Source: Bacteroidales bacterium (lineage in GTDB: Bacteria > Bacteroidota > Bacteroidia > Bacteroidales > UBA932). From it: DNA of 64,000 bases. Of this stretch, positions 48,867-57,200 are shown one piece after another. Under the pieces are notes generated by a model, which saw nothing but the letters and a program-made list of their open reading frames with translations, did no database searches and was not told where the DNA came from. The translations under genes and the position numbers were made by a program. The DNA lies in assembly GCA_017962235.1 (NCBI GenBank), contig JAGCVS010000009.1:62001-126000 (forward strand). Direction: 5' to 3'. The first letter of the stretch is position 1. Each line of letters starts with the position of its first letter.

Positions 48867-49707
48867 CCAAACCAACATGGTCTACCTGGCACACGGCCTC
48901 AGTCACTACGTGCCGGTCTGCAGGAATCTGCTGGAAGCGTTGCACCAGGAGGAGATCCACGCCGAATTCCTGCCCTATACGTCCTCATACAAGCACGTTT
49001 GGGCGCGAGACTATATGCCCATCCAACTTGAGAAGACGCTGGTCTTTTTCTATCAGTATTGGCCTGACTATCTGCACGGATATGACGGTTATATCCCGAA
49101 TGTCCTGGAAATAATCGACCACTACCATCTTGGCCGCATTCCTGTTGACATCATCCTGGACGGCGGCAATGTAGTTGGGTGCGGAGACAAGGTCATTATG
49201 ACAGACAAGATCTTCAAGGAGAATGACTGGATGGAGAGGAAGGAAGTGATAGAGACACTGGAGCACTACCTGCAGGCCCAGATTGTCTTCATACCCTGGG
49301 ACCGATACGAAATCTATGGCCATGCCGATGGTATGGTACGCTGGATTAAAGGGAATCGAGTTCTCCTGAATAATTACGTCCAAACCGACCCCTGCCTGCG
49401 GAAAAGGGTGCTGGAAGCCCTCTCGCCGCACTTTATTGTGGAGGAACTGGAATATAATGTCCCCAGACTCAGCAAACTATCCTGGGCATACCTGAACTTC
49501 CTTCGCGTAAAAAACCGTATATTTGTACCTGGCCTTCATGCGATGGAAGACAGGATAGCCCTTCAGCAAATACAGGACTTCTATCCGGACTGTATGGTAA
49601 TCCAGGTCCAAGGTTGCGAAGAGCTGGCCCGTGACGGTGGCGCCCTCCATTGCGTAACGTGGAATGTCCTGGCCGATGTTCCAGAATGGGCCAAAGAAGA
49701 AGCATAG
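48853..49707 (+). CDS. Peptidylarginine/agmatine deiminase family protein
   Basis: 284 residues from the ATG at 48853, which overlaps the end of the Sel1 frame by 14 bp; ATG 48877 (MVYLAHGLSHYVPV) is an alternative. Guanidine-modifying enzyme motifs are present: WARDYMPIQ (substrate Asp), IILDGGNVVGCGDKVIMTDK, YGHADGMVRWI with His157 and the catalytic Cys267 in DGGALHCVTWN. The family hydrolyses agmatine or peptidyl-arginine to release ammonia. At 284 residues it is shorter than typical agmatine deiminases (about 360), and no polyamine genes are nearby, so the substrate is open. There is no signal peptide, so secretion as in Porphyromonas PPAD is unlikely. Confidence 0.85.
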   Translation: MIQDNQTNMVYLAHGLSHYVPVCRNLLEALHQEEIHAEFLPYTSSYKHVWARDYMPIQLEKTLVFFYQYWPDYLHGYDGYIPNVLEIIDHYHLGRIPVDIILDGGNVVGCGDKVIMTDKIFKENDWMERKEVIETLEHYLQAQIVFIPWDRYEIYGHADGMVRWIKGNRVLLNNYVQTDPCLRKRVLEALSPHFIVEELEYNVPRLSKLSWAYLNFLRVKNRIFVPGLHAMEDRIALQQIQDFYPDCMVIQVQGCEELARDGGALHCVTWNVLADVPEWAKEEA

Positions 49708-49711
49708 TATT

Positions 49712-50482
49712 ATGGAAAGTTTTGGCTTACTTAAAGCACATCTTGACAAATTTAAGAACGAGCGACAGAATCTTGGAATTACCTTTGATGGCGACAGGAA
49801 GGCGTATTCCGATGCTATTGCCAACTGCTTTATGAAATGTGCCCGTGGTATCCTTGCAGGTCATTTCATTGTAACCGGCATAGTTAAAGGGGTAAAGGTC
49901 ACTCGGATTATCTATCCGTCTGTAATTGAGCTCTACTACCACGAAGAGGGTGATGGCCGTTTCAAAGACCCCATTATGTACCATACCAACGACCGGAAGC
50001 TCTATGACTTCTATAAGGACAAGTATGAGGAATACAAGGAACGTAAGGGCCGTCAGAGTTATTTTGACAAGCGTGGTATCAAAGAAATACCGTATTTCCC
50101 TTTGGGTAGTCTGAATCCTCATTCTTCCGGAATTGATATCACCTTCGAGAACCCAGAGATGTGCTACCGGGCGTCCTTGCTTATCCGGGAGTATTACATC
50201 AGTTTTGACGGAAAAGAGCCGATAAGGATTGAGAATTCCACGGATCTGTACGACGATATGCTGCTCAACGGCATCACCCTTGACAATTCCGATTGGATTG
50301 AATGGGTGGATGGAGATGCGGCATCCATTACGGTAGCCCCGGCCCCCAGAAAGAATGTTTCCGCCTACGAGAAGTACAACGATGCTCCCGAGCTGTGGAG
50401 GAAAGTGGTTTTAGACAAAAACGAGAATGGGAAGTATATCTTCAAGCCTTGCGAATTCAAATGGCAGTTCAACAGGAAATGA
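49712..50482 (+). CDS. Conserved-looking protein of unknown function
   Basis: 256 residues from the ATG at 49712, 4 bp after the deiminase stop; a frame opening at 49664 lies inside that gene. There is no signal peptide or membrane segment. Distinct segments are SVIELYYHEEGDGRFKDPIM, YHTNDRKLYDFYKDKYEEYK, LGSLNPHSSGIDITFENPEM and YRASLLIREYYISFDGKEPI. The paired His residues and the SGIDITFE stretch look like a catalytic pocket, but I do not recognise the family. Close spacing suggests cotranscription with the deiminase. Confidence 0.7.
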   Translation: MESFGLLKAHLDKFKNERQNLGITFDGDRKAYSDAIANCFMKCARGILAGHFIVTGIVKGVKVTRIIYPSVIELYYHEEGDGRFKDPIMYHTNDRKLYDFYKDKYEEYKERKGRQSYFDKRGIKEIPYFPLGSLNPHSSGIDITFENPEMCYRASLLIREYYISFDGKEPIRIENSTDLYDDMLLNGITLDNSDWIEWVDGDAASITVAPAPRKNVSAYEKYNDAPELWRKVVLDKNENGKYIFKPCEFKWQFNRK

Positions 50483-50514
50483 TTTCTCAGATTATTATCA
50501 GCAATTACACTACA

Positions 50515-50826
50515 ATGAAAAGAATACTCGTAATCCTCTTCAGTATACTCATTATGGCATCCTGCAGCAGGGTGTCTGGCACCTATGCAAGTGATGGGTC
50601 AGGTTTAGTTGACCAAATCGAATTTGTGGGAAGCAATTCCTGCATTTTAACCTACTTTGGAATGGAGCTCTCGGCTACTTACAAGGTTGATAATGGACAT
50701 ATTATTGTTAACGGTCCAGAGAATCTTGATATAATGTTCAAAGTCCAGGACTCAAATACTCTTGTGGGAGAGAGCACATGGAACAAAGGGACCTTCAAGA
50801 AAGCTGATTCTTCCTCAAAGCCCTAA
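50515..50826 (+). CDS. Small lipoprotein of unknown function
   Basis: 103 residues from the ATG at 50515 (MKRILVILFSILIMASCSRV), with lipobox MASC at the end of a hydrophobic segment. A longer frame starting at 50302 overlaps the upstream gene and is rejected. The mature part (SGTYASDGSGLVDQIEFVGS then NSCILTYFGMELSATYKVDN) looks like a small beta-sandwich with alternating hydrophobic residues, reminiscent of META or lipocalin-like lipoproteins. The C-terminus is polar (KKADSSSKP). Location is the periplasm or cell surface. It lies 32 bp after the unknown protein gene. Confidence 0.75.
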   Translation: MKRILVILFSILIMASCSRVSGTYASDGSGLVDQIEFVGSNSCILTYFGMELSATYKVDNGHIIVNGPENLDIMFKVQDSNTLVGESTWNKGTFKKADSSSKP

Positions 50827-50937
50827 GAGTCCTAGCAAAGAAGGGACTAGTTTCGTTGCCGATATCAAAGCGGTCAAGCCCTCTTCTCTCCGCTAAAGCT
50901 GCGTTCAGAAGGCTTGGTTCCAGCCAGCGCCGCACCT

Positions 50938-51223
50938 TGCGCGGACGCTGACTTCCACTCTCATTTGCCACGCAGGAGAGACTCTTCGTCTTCCTGTCCG
51001 CAGGGCTCCCAGGAAGCCAAAGAGACTCTCCAAGGCCCGCGCACGCCAGCGCCCGAGGCTCACGCACAATATGAACCCGCCCGCCCTGCGAGGTATGCTT
51101 GAAGCGCGAAGCGCAAGGTTCCCGAGCATAGTGCTAACAATCGCCTGCAGGCGATAGCGAAGGCTGAGCGGGGTTGGATTGCGAGATAGCAAAGCCGAAG
51201 CGGCGGGTCTGGGCAGCGCCCAG
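50938..51223. other. Noncoding segment with nested inverted repeats
   Basis: GGAGAGACTCTT (50975-50986) pairs with AAGAGACTCTCC (51020-51031; 11 of 12), enclosing CTTCCTG/CAGGAAG (50990-51016). TGCGCGG/CCGCGCA (50938-50944 and 51037-51043) closes the outside. A perfect 16-bp palindrome ATCGCCTGCAGGCGAT lies at 51140-51155 and a CTGGGC/GCCCAG hairpin at 51209-51223. The gap 50827-51365 has no gene that I can support; frames seen here are short, lack family signals and overlap each other. Confidence 0.55.
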
Positions 51224-51309
51224 TATTATTAGGACAGCGAGCAGGGCCTTCATGCGGAGGCATCAGCCCGGATTTTGTTTTCATCTCAGGAATCGCATCT
51301 CAGTGGAAT

Positions 51310-51342
51310 TTTGCGGGAAACTGATAATTATTCGTACCTTGG
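51310..51342 (+). promoter_or_regulatory. Promoter of the TIM-barrel lipoprotein gene
   Basis: TTTG (51310-51313) and TACCTTGG (51335-51342, one mismatch to TAnnTTTG) are 21 bp apart. The ATG is 23 bp downstream. Confidence 0.5.
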
Positions 51343-51365
51343 GGCACGTTTTTAAAGACCCGGTT

Positions 51366-52985
51366 ATGCATACGAGATTTTTTGGCCGCATATATGTTCT
51401 ATTGTTTATTGTGTTTTTTGCTGTTGCATGCAATGAGGCGGATAAGGCGAGGGTGGAGGAGTTGCAGCAGGAGTTGGCTGAGCTGGAGCAGAAGGAAATT
51501 CCAGGGGTGCCGGGCACCGAGGTTGTTATTCCTGAAGATGAGACATTCTTCTTCACCTTTGACAAGGCTGGCTACGGCGTGGATGCGGGCGGCAGCGTCA
51601 GCATCGGCTATTCGCTGCCTGTGGCCGCCACCGTTGATGTCGGCGTCAAGGAGGGGTGGGGTGTCAGTGTTACATCTTCAGACGGCGTCTCGGGCACAAT
51701 CGTCCTCACGGCACCCGACCCGGCATCACCCGCCCAATTCGTGGCCACCGCCACAGCAGCCGACGGCCGTGCCGCCGCAGCCGCCATCCCCCTGATGATA
51801 CGCGACCCGTATACCGATGCTACCCGCACGACTTTTATGACTATGGGTTACCGCGGCCCCAAAAACCATCAGGCTACCCTGGAAACGTTTCAAAAGCTTG
51901 CCGATGCCGGGCTTAAAATGATTACCGTGGAAACGGACGAAGGCGAGTTTATGCACCAGCTGGATTTGGCCGTGCAGGTGGGAATGAAATGCGTTCCGGT
52001 GGTGTGGGATGCGGCGGAAAGATACGACCGCGACCCGGAAAACTACAAGGGTTTGGATGAGTTGATTGGCAGACTCAAGGATCACCCGGCCACCTACGCC
52101 TATCACATTTATGACGAGCCATCCACGACTCTCATACCTTCTCTGAAATTCCGCAAGGAGAAGATAGAGAGCCTGGATCCAAACCACCCGGTGTATATCA
52201 ATCTCCTTTGCGAAGCCAGTCCGCAGGGAATGGGCGTTGTCAACTATAAGGACTATGCCGAGACCTACATCTGGGAGTGCGACCTGAAGTTCCTCTCCTT
52301 TGACATGTACCCCTGCCGGCCGGAGGGTGACCCCGATTACCCCGACGGAATCGTTCCGTACTGGTGGAAGTGCAACGAGATAGTATCCAATCTCACTAAG
52401 GAGTACGGCATCCCCTGGTGGGCGTTTGCCGCCAGTTGCTGGATAAACAAGGAGCAGCATCTGTTCGCCAAGCCCACCGTTGAGAACCTCCGCCTCCAGG
52501 TCTACAACAACCTTGCATACGGCGCACAGGTGATACAGTACTTCGTAATCCTGCAATACGGTGGTACAGATTACGCGCCGCTCATGGTAGACGGCACCTG
52601 GAATGAAGAGGCGTACGGTACGCTCAAGACCTTCAACACAGAACTCCATCGCCGCGGCTGGGTGTTTGACGGCTGCGAGATGGAGAAGGTGCGCCACACC
52701 AACCTTATACCGTACTGGTGCGAGCATCTTACCCCTGCCGACCTGCCGCCTCAAATCGGCAGCCTCACCACCGACGGCGATGCCACCGTGGGCTTCATCA
52801 CCAACCGCGGCAACAGGTACATCACCATTTGCAACAAATCTTTGAAATCAAAAATGACCGTGAGCGCAATCTTTGATGATATGGTCTATACCATCGCCCG
52901 CGACGGTCTCTTTATTGAACACCAACCCGGAGCTGCCAGCCTTACCATTGATGAGGGTGATATGTTGGTAATCAAGTATTTATAG
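51366..52985 (+). CDS. Lipoprotein with coiled coil, beta domain and glycoside-hydrolase-like TIM barrel
   Basis: 539 residues from the ATG at 51366; a longer frame opening at 51174 lies in noncoding DNA. The signal peptide MHTRFFGRIYVLLFIVFFAV ends in lipobox AVAC. A short coiled coil (ARVEELQQELAELEQKE) and a beta domain of about 100 residues follow (BACON/Ig-like). From about residue 155 a TIM-barrel-like domain includes TFMTMGYRGPKNHQATLETF and YAYHIYDEPSTTLIP, with a possible catalytic Glu in YDEP, and WWAFAASCWINKEQHLF. The layout suggests a surface glycoside hydrolase distantly like GH42, but the family is not certain. No SusCD pair is adjacent; the neighbours are nucleobase genes. Confidence 0.75.
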   Translation: MHTRFFGRIYVLLFIVFFAVACNEADKARVEELQQELAELEQKEIPGVPGTEVVIPEDETFFFTFDKAGYGVDAGGSVSIGYSLPVAATVDVGVKEGWGVSVTSSDGVSGTIVLTAPDPASPAQFVATATAADGRAAAAAIPLMIRDPYTDATRTTFMTMGYRGPKNHQATLETFQKLADAGLKMITVETDEGEFMHQLDLAVQVGMKCVPVVWDAAERYDRDPENYKGLDELIGRLKDHPATYAYHIYDEPSTTLIPSLKFRKEKIESLDPNHPVYINLLCEASPQGMGVVNYKDYAETYIWECDLKFLSFDMYPCRPEGDPDYPDGIVPYWWKCNEIVSNLTKEYGIPWWAFAASCWINKEQHLFAKPTVENLRLQVYNNLAYGAQVIQYFVILQYGGTDYAPLMVDGTWNEEAYGTLKTFNTELHRRGWVFDGCEMEKVRHTNLIPYWCEHLTPADLPPQIGSLTTDGDATVGFITNRGNRYITICNKSLKSKMTVSAIFDDMVYTIARDGLFIEHQPGAASLTIDEGDMLVIKYL

Positions 52986-53114
52986 TGGTTTCTAGCTGTT
53001 GAAAAAATGTAAATATTAAAATCGGGCCCGGGTATTATGGAGCCCTGAGTTGTCGTATATTTACAATGCATTTTTGTGCACGCTGACCAGACAACTTATA
53101 TAACTCCAAATACT

Positions 53115-54467
53115 ATGAATATCAACGGTCAAGCCATCTATGACGCCCGCAAGTTAGGCACGGGCAAAATGCTTACCCTGGGTCTTCAGCACATGTTTGC
53201 GATGTTCGGCGCAACTGTCCTCGTCCCCATCCTCACCGGTCTGTCGATGTCGGCAACGCTGCTCTTCGCAGGTCTGGGTACCCTGATCTTCCATTTCTGC
53301 ACCAAGATGAAGGTGCCCGCTTTCCTGGGCTCTTCCTTCGCATTCCTGGCCGGTTATGCCGCAGTTGCAGGCGTGCCCGGTTCTGAGAGCTTTGCGCCTC
53401 AGATGCTTCCCTATGCATGCATCGGCGTATTCTGCGCAGGTCTGATTTACTTCCTGCTGGCAGGTCTGTTCTCAATCTTTGGCCCGGCAAAGGTTATGCG
53501 CTTCTTCCCGCCCATCGTAACCGGTCCTATCATCATCGCCATCGGTCTTACCCTCGCCGGCACAGCTATCAACAGCTGCAGCCAGAACTGGTGGATCGCG
53601 TTGCTTGCAATCGTAATCATCATTGTCTGCAACATCTGGGGCAAGGGCATGATCAAGATTATCCCCATCCTGTTGGGTATCCTTGGTTCATATATCGTGG
53701 CTCTCTGCTGCGGTATGGTGGATTTCTCTTCTGTTAAAGAGGCTGCCTGGGTAGGTCTTCCCGTTCAGTGGGAGAATACCGGCATGAGCGTATTCGCACA
53801 CCCTGAGTGGAAGCTTGTCCTCTCTGCAATCATCGCCATCATCCCCATCTCGCTGGCTACCATGATGGAGCATATCGGCGATATGTGCGCGATTTCCTCC
53901 ACCACCGGCATCAACTATCTTGAGGATCCCGGTCTGCACCGCACCCTGATGGGCGACGGTCTCGCAACTGCCCTGGCATCCCTGTTCGGTGCACCTGCAA
54001 ACACCACTTACGGCGAGAACACCGGCGTGCTCAACCTCACCAAGGTTTATGACCCCCGCGTGATCCGCATCGCAGCCGTGTTTGCAATAATCCTCTCTTT
54101 CTGCCCCAAGTTCTCCGCAATAATCTCAACCATCCCGTCGGCGGTTATCGGCGGCGTATCCCTGGTGCTCTACGGTATGATTTCCGCAGTGGGTGTGCGC
54201 AACGTGGTTGAGAATCAGGTTAACTTCAAGTCTTCCCGCAACGTGATTGTGGCAGCGCTGATCCTGGTGCTCGCAATCGGTATATCCTACAGTGCTGCGG
54301 GCAAGCTTGTACTGGGCAGCATCAGCCTCAGCGGCCTTGCAGTGGCAGCTATCGTGGGTGTAGTGCTCAACGCAATCCTCCCCGGCAAGGACTATGAGTT
54401 CGGTAAGAACAACGCAGGTGACACTTCTGTTGACTTTGAAGTAAACAGGCTCGAGAAAGATGAATAA
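53115..54467 (+). CDS. NCS2 family uracil/xanthine permease
   Basis: 450 residues from the ATG at 53115, with about 14 membrane segments. UraA/xanthine-permease motifs are present: MLTLGLQHMFAMFGATVLVP at the N-terminus, LALIIPISLATMMEHIGD-like text (IIPISLATMMEHIGDMCAIS) carrying the substrate Glu and GDGLATALASLFGAPANTTY. It imports a nucleobase with protons across the inner membrane; uracil is most likely from the Glu-His context. A TATATTTA sequence (53056-53063) one mismatch from -7 lies upstream. It overlaps apt by 8 bp, tying uptake to phosphoribosylation. Confidence 0.92.
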   Translation: MNINGQAIYDARKLGTGKMLTLGLQHMFAMFGATVLVPILTGLSMSATLLFAGLGTLIFHFCTKMKVPAFLGSSFAFLAGYAAVAGVPGSESFAPQMLPYACIGVFCAGLIYFLLAGLFSIFGPAKVMRFFPPIVTGPIIIAIGLTLAGTAINSCSQNWWIALLAIVIIIVCNIWGKGMIKIIPILLGILGSYIVALCCGMVDFSSVKEAAWVGLPVQWENTGMSVFAHPEWKLVLSAIIAIIPISLATMMEHIGDMCAISSTTGINYLEDPGLHRTLMGDGLATALASLFGAPANTTYGENTGVLNLTKVYDPRVIRIAAVFAIILSFCPKFSAIISTIPSAVIGGVSLVLYGMISAVGVRNVVENQVNFKSSRNVIVAALILVLAIGISYSAAGKLVLGSISLSGLAVAAIVGVVLNAILPGKDYEFGKNNAGDTSVDFEVNRLEKDE

Positions 54468-54999
54468 GGAACTGCTCAAGAAGAACTTGCGCGTGGTGCC
54501 GGACTATCCGGTGAAGGGCATCATGTTCTTTGATGTAACCACACTGTTCAAGAACCACAAGTGTCTTGAAGAGATTGTGAACGGCATCTGTGACCTTTAC
54601 AAAGGCAAGGGCATCACCAAGGTCGTGGGCATAGAGTCGCGCGGTTTCATCTCCGCTGCGGCGGTGGCGCACAGGCTGGGGGCGGGGTTCGTCCCCATCC
54701 GCAAGCCCGGCAAACTCCCCGCAGACACGGTGAGGGAGACCTACTCCAAGGAATACGGCACCGATATGATTGAAATCCATACGGACGCCATTTCCGAGGG
54801 GGATGTGGTGCTGGTTCACGACGATATCCTGGCCACCGGCGGCACCGCGTCCGCTGCTGTGAAGCTGGTGCGCAAGTTCAATCCCAAGGCAGTTTACGCC
54901 AACTTTATTATAGAGATCATTGACATCCCGCGCAGCTGTCCGATACCATCCGACGTTGAGGTTACCAGCCTGCTGCAGCTGGGTGAGAAAGACTATTAA
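54460..54999 (+). CDS. apt: Adenine phosphoribosyltransferase
   Basis: 179 residues, the family's typical length. It converts adenine and PRPP to AMP in the cytoplasm. The PRPP-binding motif VVLVHDDILATGGTA spans about 116-130 and the purine-binding text GIESRGFISAAAVAHRLGAG precedes it; IRKPGKLPADTVRETYSKEYG is characteristic of Apt. It overlaps the upstream permease gene by 8 bp and is followed 34 bp later by the Tsx-like protein gene, so nucleobase import and salvage are genetically joined. Confidence 0.97.
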   Translation: MNKELLKKNLRVVPDYPVKGIMFFDVTTLFKNHKCLEEIVNGICDLYKGKGITKVVGIESRGFISAAAVAHRLGAGFVPIRKPGKLPADTVRETYSKEYGTDMIEIHTDAISEGDVVLVHDDILATGGTASAAVKLVRKFNPKAVYANFIIEIIDIPRSCPIPSDVEVTSLLQLGEKDY

Positions 55000-55033
55000 C
55001 AACCAATAAATACTATTCATAACTTAAATCCTT

Positions 55034-55744
55034 ATGGCAAAGAAATTCTTCATTGCAGCTTTCGCGCTGCTGGCAATGGCTACCACAGTCAACGCACAAA
55101 CCAATTTCCAGACCTTCTACGATTTTGGCAGAGGTCACTTCACCACCACCATGGAGGGCTTCCACATGGACAACTGGGGTAACACCTTCTTCTTTATCGA
55201 TTACGATTACAACAACAGGGATGTCAACACAATCATTTCCCCCAGCAACACTTATTTCGAGATTGCACGCTGTCTGAACTTCTGGCAGGACAGCAAACTG
55301 GCTCCCTTCTCATGGCAGATTGAATACAACGGCGGCTTTGGCCTTGCTGCAGATGCTCCTGCATACGGTACTGGTGCCGGCTTCCCCGTTAACAGCGCAT
55401 TCCTCACCGGTGTAGATTATTTCATGCACTCCAAGGATTTCAACAATACCCTCAACCTCAAACTCCTCTACAAGTATTTCGTGAACCTCCCTTCACGCGT
55501 GCCTCTGCAGTTCACTGCAGTATGGGGCTGCCAGGACCTCTTTGGCCTGAAGGGTCTCCGTTTCTCCGGCTTCGCAGATTTCTGGTGCGAGTATGCTAAC
55601 CTGGTATTCCTTTCCGAGCCTCAGCTCTGGTATCAGGTATTCGACCACTTCAATGTGGGTGGCGAGGTTGAGCTCAGCTACAACTTTGCAGGCATGAATG
55701 GCTTCCATGTATTGCCTTGCGTAGGTACCAAGTGGGTATTCTAA
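55034..55744 (+). CDS. DUF5020 family outer-membrane protein (Tsx-like)
   Basis: 236 residues with signal peptide MAKKFFIAAFALLAMATTVN then AQ. The remainder alternates aromatic and polar residues (FFFIDYDYNNRDVNTIISPS; LYKYFVNLPSRVPLQFTAVW) and ends in a terminal Phe (KWVF), the usual BAM-recognised barrel end. The pattern fits DUF5020, related to the nucleoside channel Tsx. In this cluster it would pass nucleosides or nucleobases through the outer membrane to the two NCS2 permeases. The channel activity is inferred. Confidence 0.85.
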   Translation: MAKKFFIAAFALLAMATTVNAQTNFQTFYDFGRGHFTTTMEGFHMDNWGNTFFFIDYDYNNRDVNTIISPSNTYFEIARCLNFWQDSKLAPFSWQIEYNGGFGLAADAPAYGTGAGFPVNSAFLTGVDYFMHSKDFNNTLNLKLLYKYFVNLPSRVPLQFTAVWGCQDLFGLKGLRFSGFADFWCEYANLVFLSEPQLWYQVFDHFNVGGEVELSYNFAGMNGFHVLPCVGTKWVF

Positions 55745-55762
55745 TTCTAAATCATACAGTTT

Positions 55763-57082
55763 ATGAGTTTTTTGACTAAAGCTTTCGGATTCGACCCCAA
55801 ACAGCACAAGGTCAGGACTGAAATTGTTGCGGGTATCACCACGTTCCTCACGATGGCGTATATCCTGGCGGTGAATCCCGGTATCTTCTCCGCACTGCCC
55901 GGCATGCCCGGCGGTGCTGTGTTCACTGCTACTGCCCTCGCAGCTATCGTGGGCGGTCTGGTGATGGCCTTCTACGCAAAGAAGCCGTTCGGTCTGGCTC
56001 CCGGTATGGGCCTGAATGCATTCTTTGTATTCACCGTATGCCTCACCATGGGTTACAGCTGGCAGTTCGCTCTCACCGCTGTCCTTATTGAGGGTATCAT
56101 CTTCATCATCCTCACCGTAACCAAAGTGCGCACATGGTTGCTGAACGCGATTCCCGGTACCCTCAAGAAGGCTATCGGTGCCGGTATCGGCCTGTTCATC
56201 GCATTCATCGGTCTGCAGAATGCAGGTATCATTGTTAACAACGATGCTACTCTCGTAAGTCTGGGCGACATCACTCACGGCAAGGCACTCCTGGGCCTGA
56301 TCGGTCTGGTTATCACCGCCGGTCTGGTTATGGCAAAGGTTCGCGGCGGCATGCTTATCGGTATCCTCGCAACCGCAGCTCTGGGTCTGATTATCAAGGA
56401 TCCCGCAACGGGCGCGGCCATCACAACCCTTCCCAAGTCGGTTGTAGCCCTCCCCGACAGCGTGGCTCCCATCTTCTGCCAGTTCGAGTGGTCTCAGATC
56501 TTCACCCTTGACATGCTGGTGGTTGTCTTCACCTTCCTCTTCATTGACATGTTCGACACCATGGGTACCCTCATTGGCGTATGCCAGGGCACTGAACTTG
56601 GAGAGAAAGAGAACATAGAAGGCCTGGATAGGATGTTCATGGCAGATGCAGTTGCTACCGTAGCCGGCGCTTGCCTTGGTACATCCACCACTACAACTTA
56701 TGTTGAGAGTGCATCCGGCGTAGGTGCCGGCGGCCGTACAGGTCTCACCGCATTCTCCATTGTGGTTTGCTTCGCAATTGCGCTCTTCTTCTCCCCGATA
56801 TTCCTTGCTATCCCCGGTGCAGCTACAGCTCCCGCACTTATCATCGTGGGCGTTATGATGATGCACTCCATCAAGGTTATCCACTGGGAAGACTATGCAA
56901 AGAGTATCCCCGCATTCCTCACCATCATCCTCATGCCTTTGGCTTACTCCATCTCCGATGGTATCCTGATCGGTGTGATCGCATACGTGCTCACTCACGC
57001 AATCAGCGGCAAGTTCAAAGACATCTCTGTTACAATGTGGGTACTTGCGGTACTCTTCGTATTGCGGTATATCTTCATATAG
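55763..57082 (+). CDS. NCS2 family purine permease (AzgA/PbuG-like)
   Basis: 439 residues with about 13 membrane helices. The start TEIVAGITTFLTMAYILAVN and GLAPGMGLNAFFVFTVCLTM are typical of adenine and guanine/hypoxanthine permeases; TFLFIDMFDTMGTLIGVCQG and TSTTTTYVESASGVGAGGRT complete the substrate site pattern. It should import purine bases by proton symport. It differs from the upstream permease, which is of the uracil/xanthine branch, so the cluster covers two types of base. A strong terminator follows 21 bp after the stop. Confidence 0.94.
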   Translation: MSFLTKAFGFDPKQHKVRTEIVAGITTFLTMAYILAVNPGIFSALPGMPGGAVFTATALAAIVGGLVMAFYAKKPFGLAPGMGLNAFFVFTVCLTMGYSWQFALTAVLIEGIIFIILTVTKVRTWLLNAIPGTLKKAIGAGIGLFIAFIGLQNAGIIVNNDATLVSLGDITHGKALLGLIGLVITAGLVMAKVRGGMLIGILATAALGLIIKDPATGAAITTLPKSVVALPDSVAPIFCQFEWSQIFTLDMLVVVFTFLFIDMFDTMGTLIGVCQGTELGEKENIEGLDRMFMADAVATVAGACLGTSTTTTYVESASGVGAGGRTGLTAFSIVVCFAIALFFSPIFLAIPGAATAPALIIVGVMMMHSIKVIHWEDYAKSIPAFLTIILMPLAYSISDGILIGVIAYVLTHAISGKFKDISVTMWVLAVLFVLRYIFI

Positions 57083-57103
57083 CGGAATACTTATATGGCT
57101 ATC

Positions 57104-57141
57104 AGAAAGGCGGCTCCATGGGGTCCGCCTTTCTTTTTTTT
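57104..57141 (+). terminator. Rho-independent terminator of the nucleobase cluster
   Basis: AGAAAGGCGG (57104-57113) pairs perfectly with CCGCCTTTCT (57125-57134), followed by a T-run to 57141. Confidence 0.92.
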
Positions 57142-57154
57142 GCGCATTTTTTAT

Positions 57155-57162
57155 TACCTTTG
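57155..57162 (+). promoter_or_regulatory. -7 promoter box of the CAT-like/ligase operon
   Basis: TACCTTTG matches TAnnTTTG exactly, 38 bp before the ATG at 57201. A -33 box at normal spacing is not clear. Confidence 0.5.
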
Positions 57163-57200
57163 CTGCTTCGACCGAAACTAACTATAACTAAAAGATACAG

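Noticed and set aside
50905-51192. Open frames on both strands in the second noncoding island
   Set aside because: Arg/Ser/Pro-rich artefacts of GC-rich hairpin DNA; no family signal and no promoter.
55493-56998. 501-codon open frame antisense to the DUF5020 and NCS2 genes
   Set aside because: Cys/His/Glu-rich artefact of codon bias on the opposite strand.
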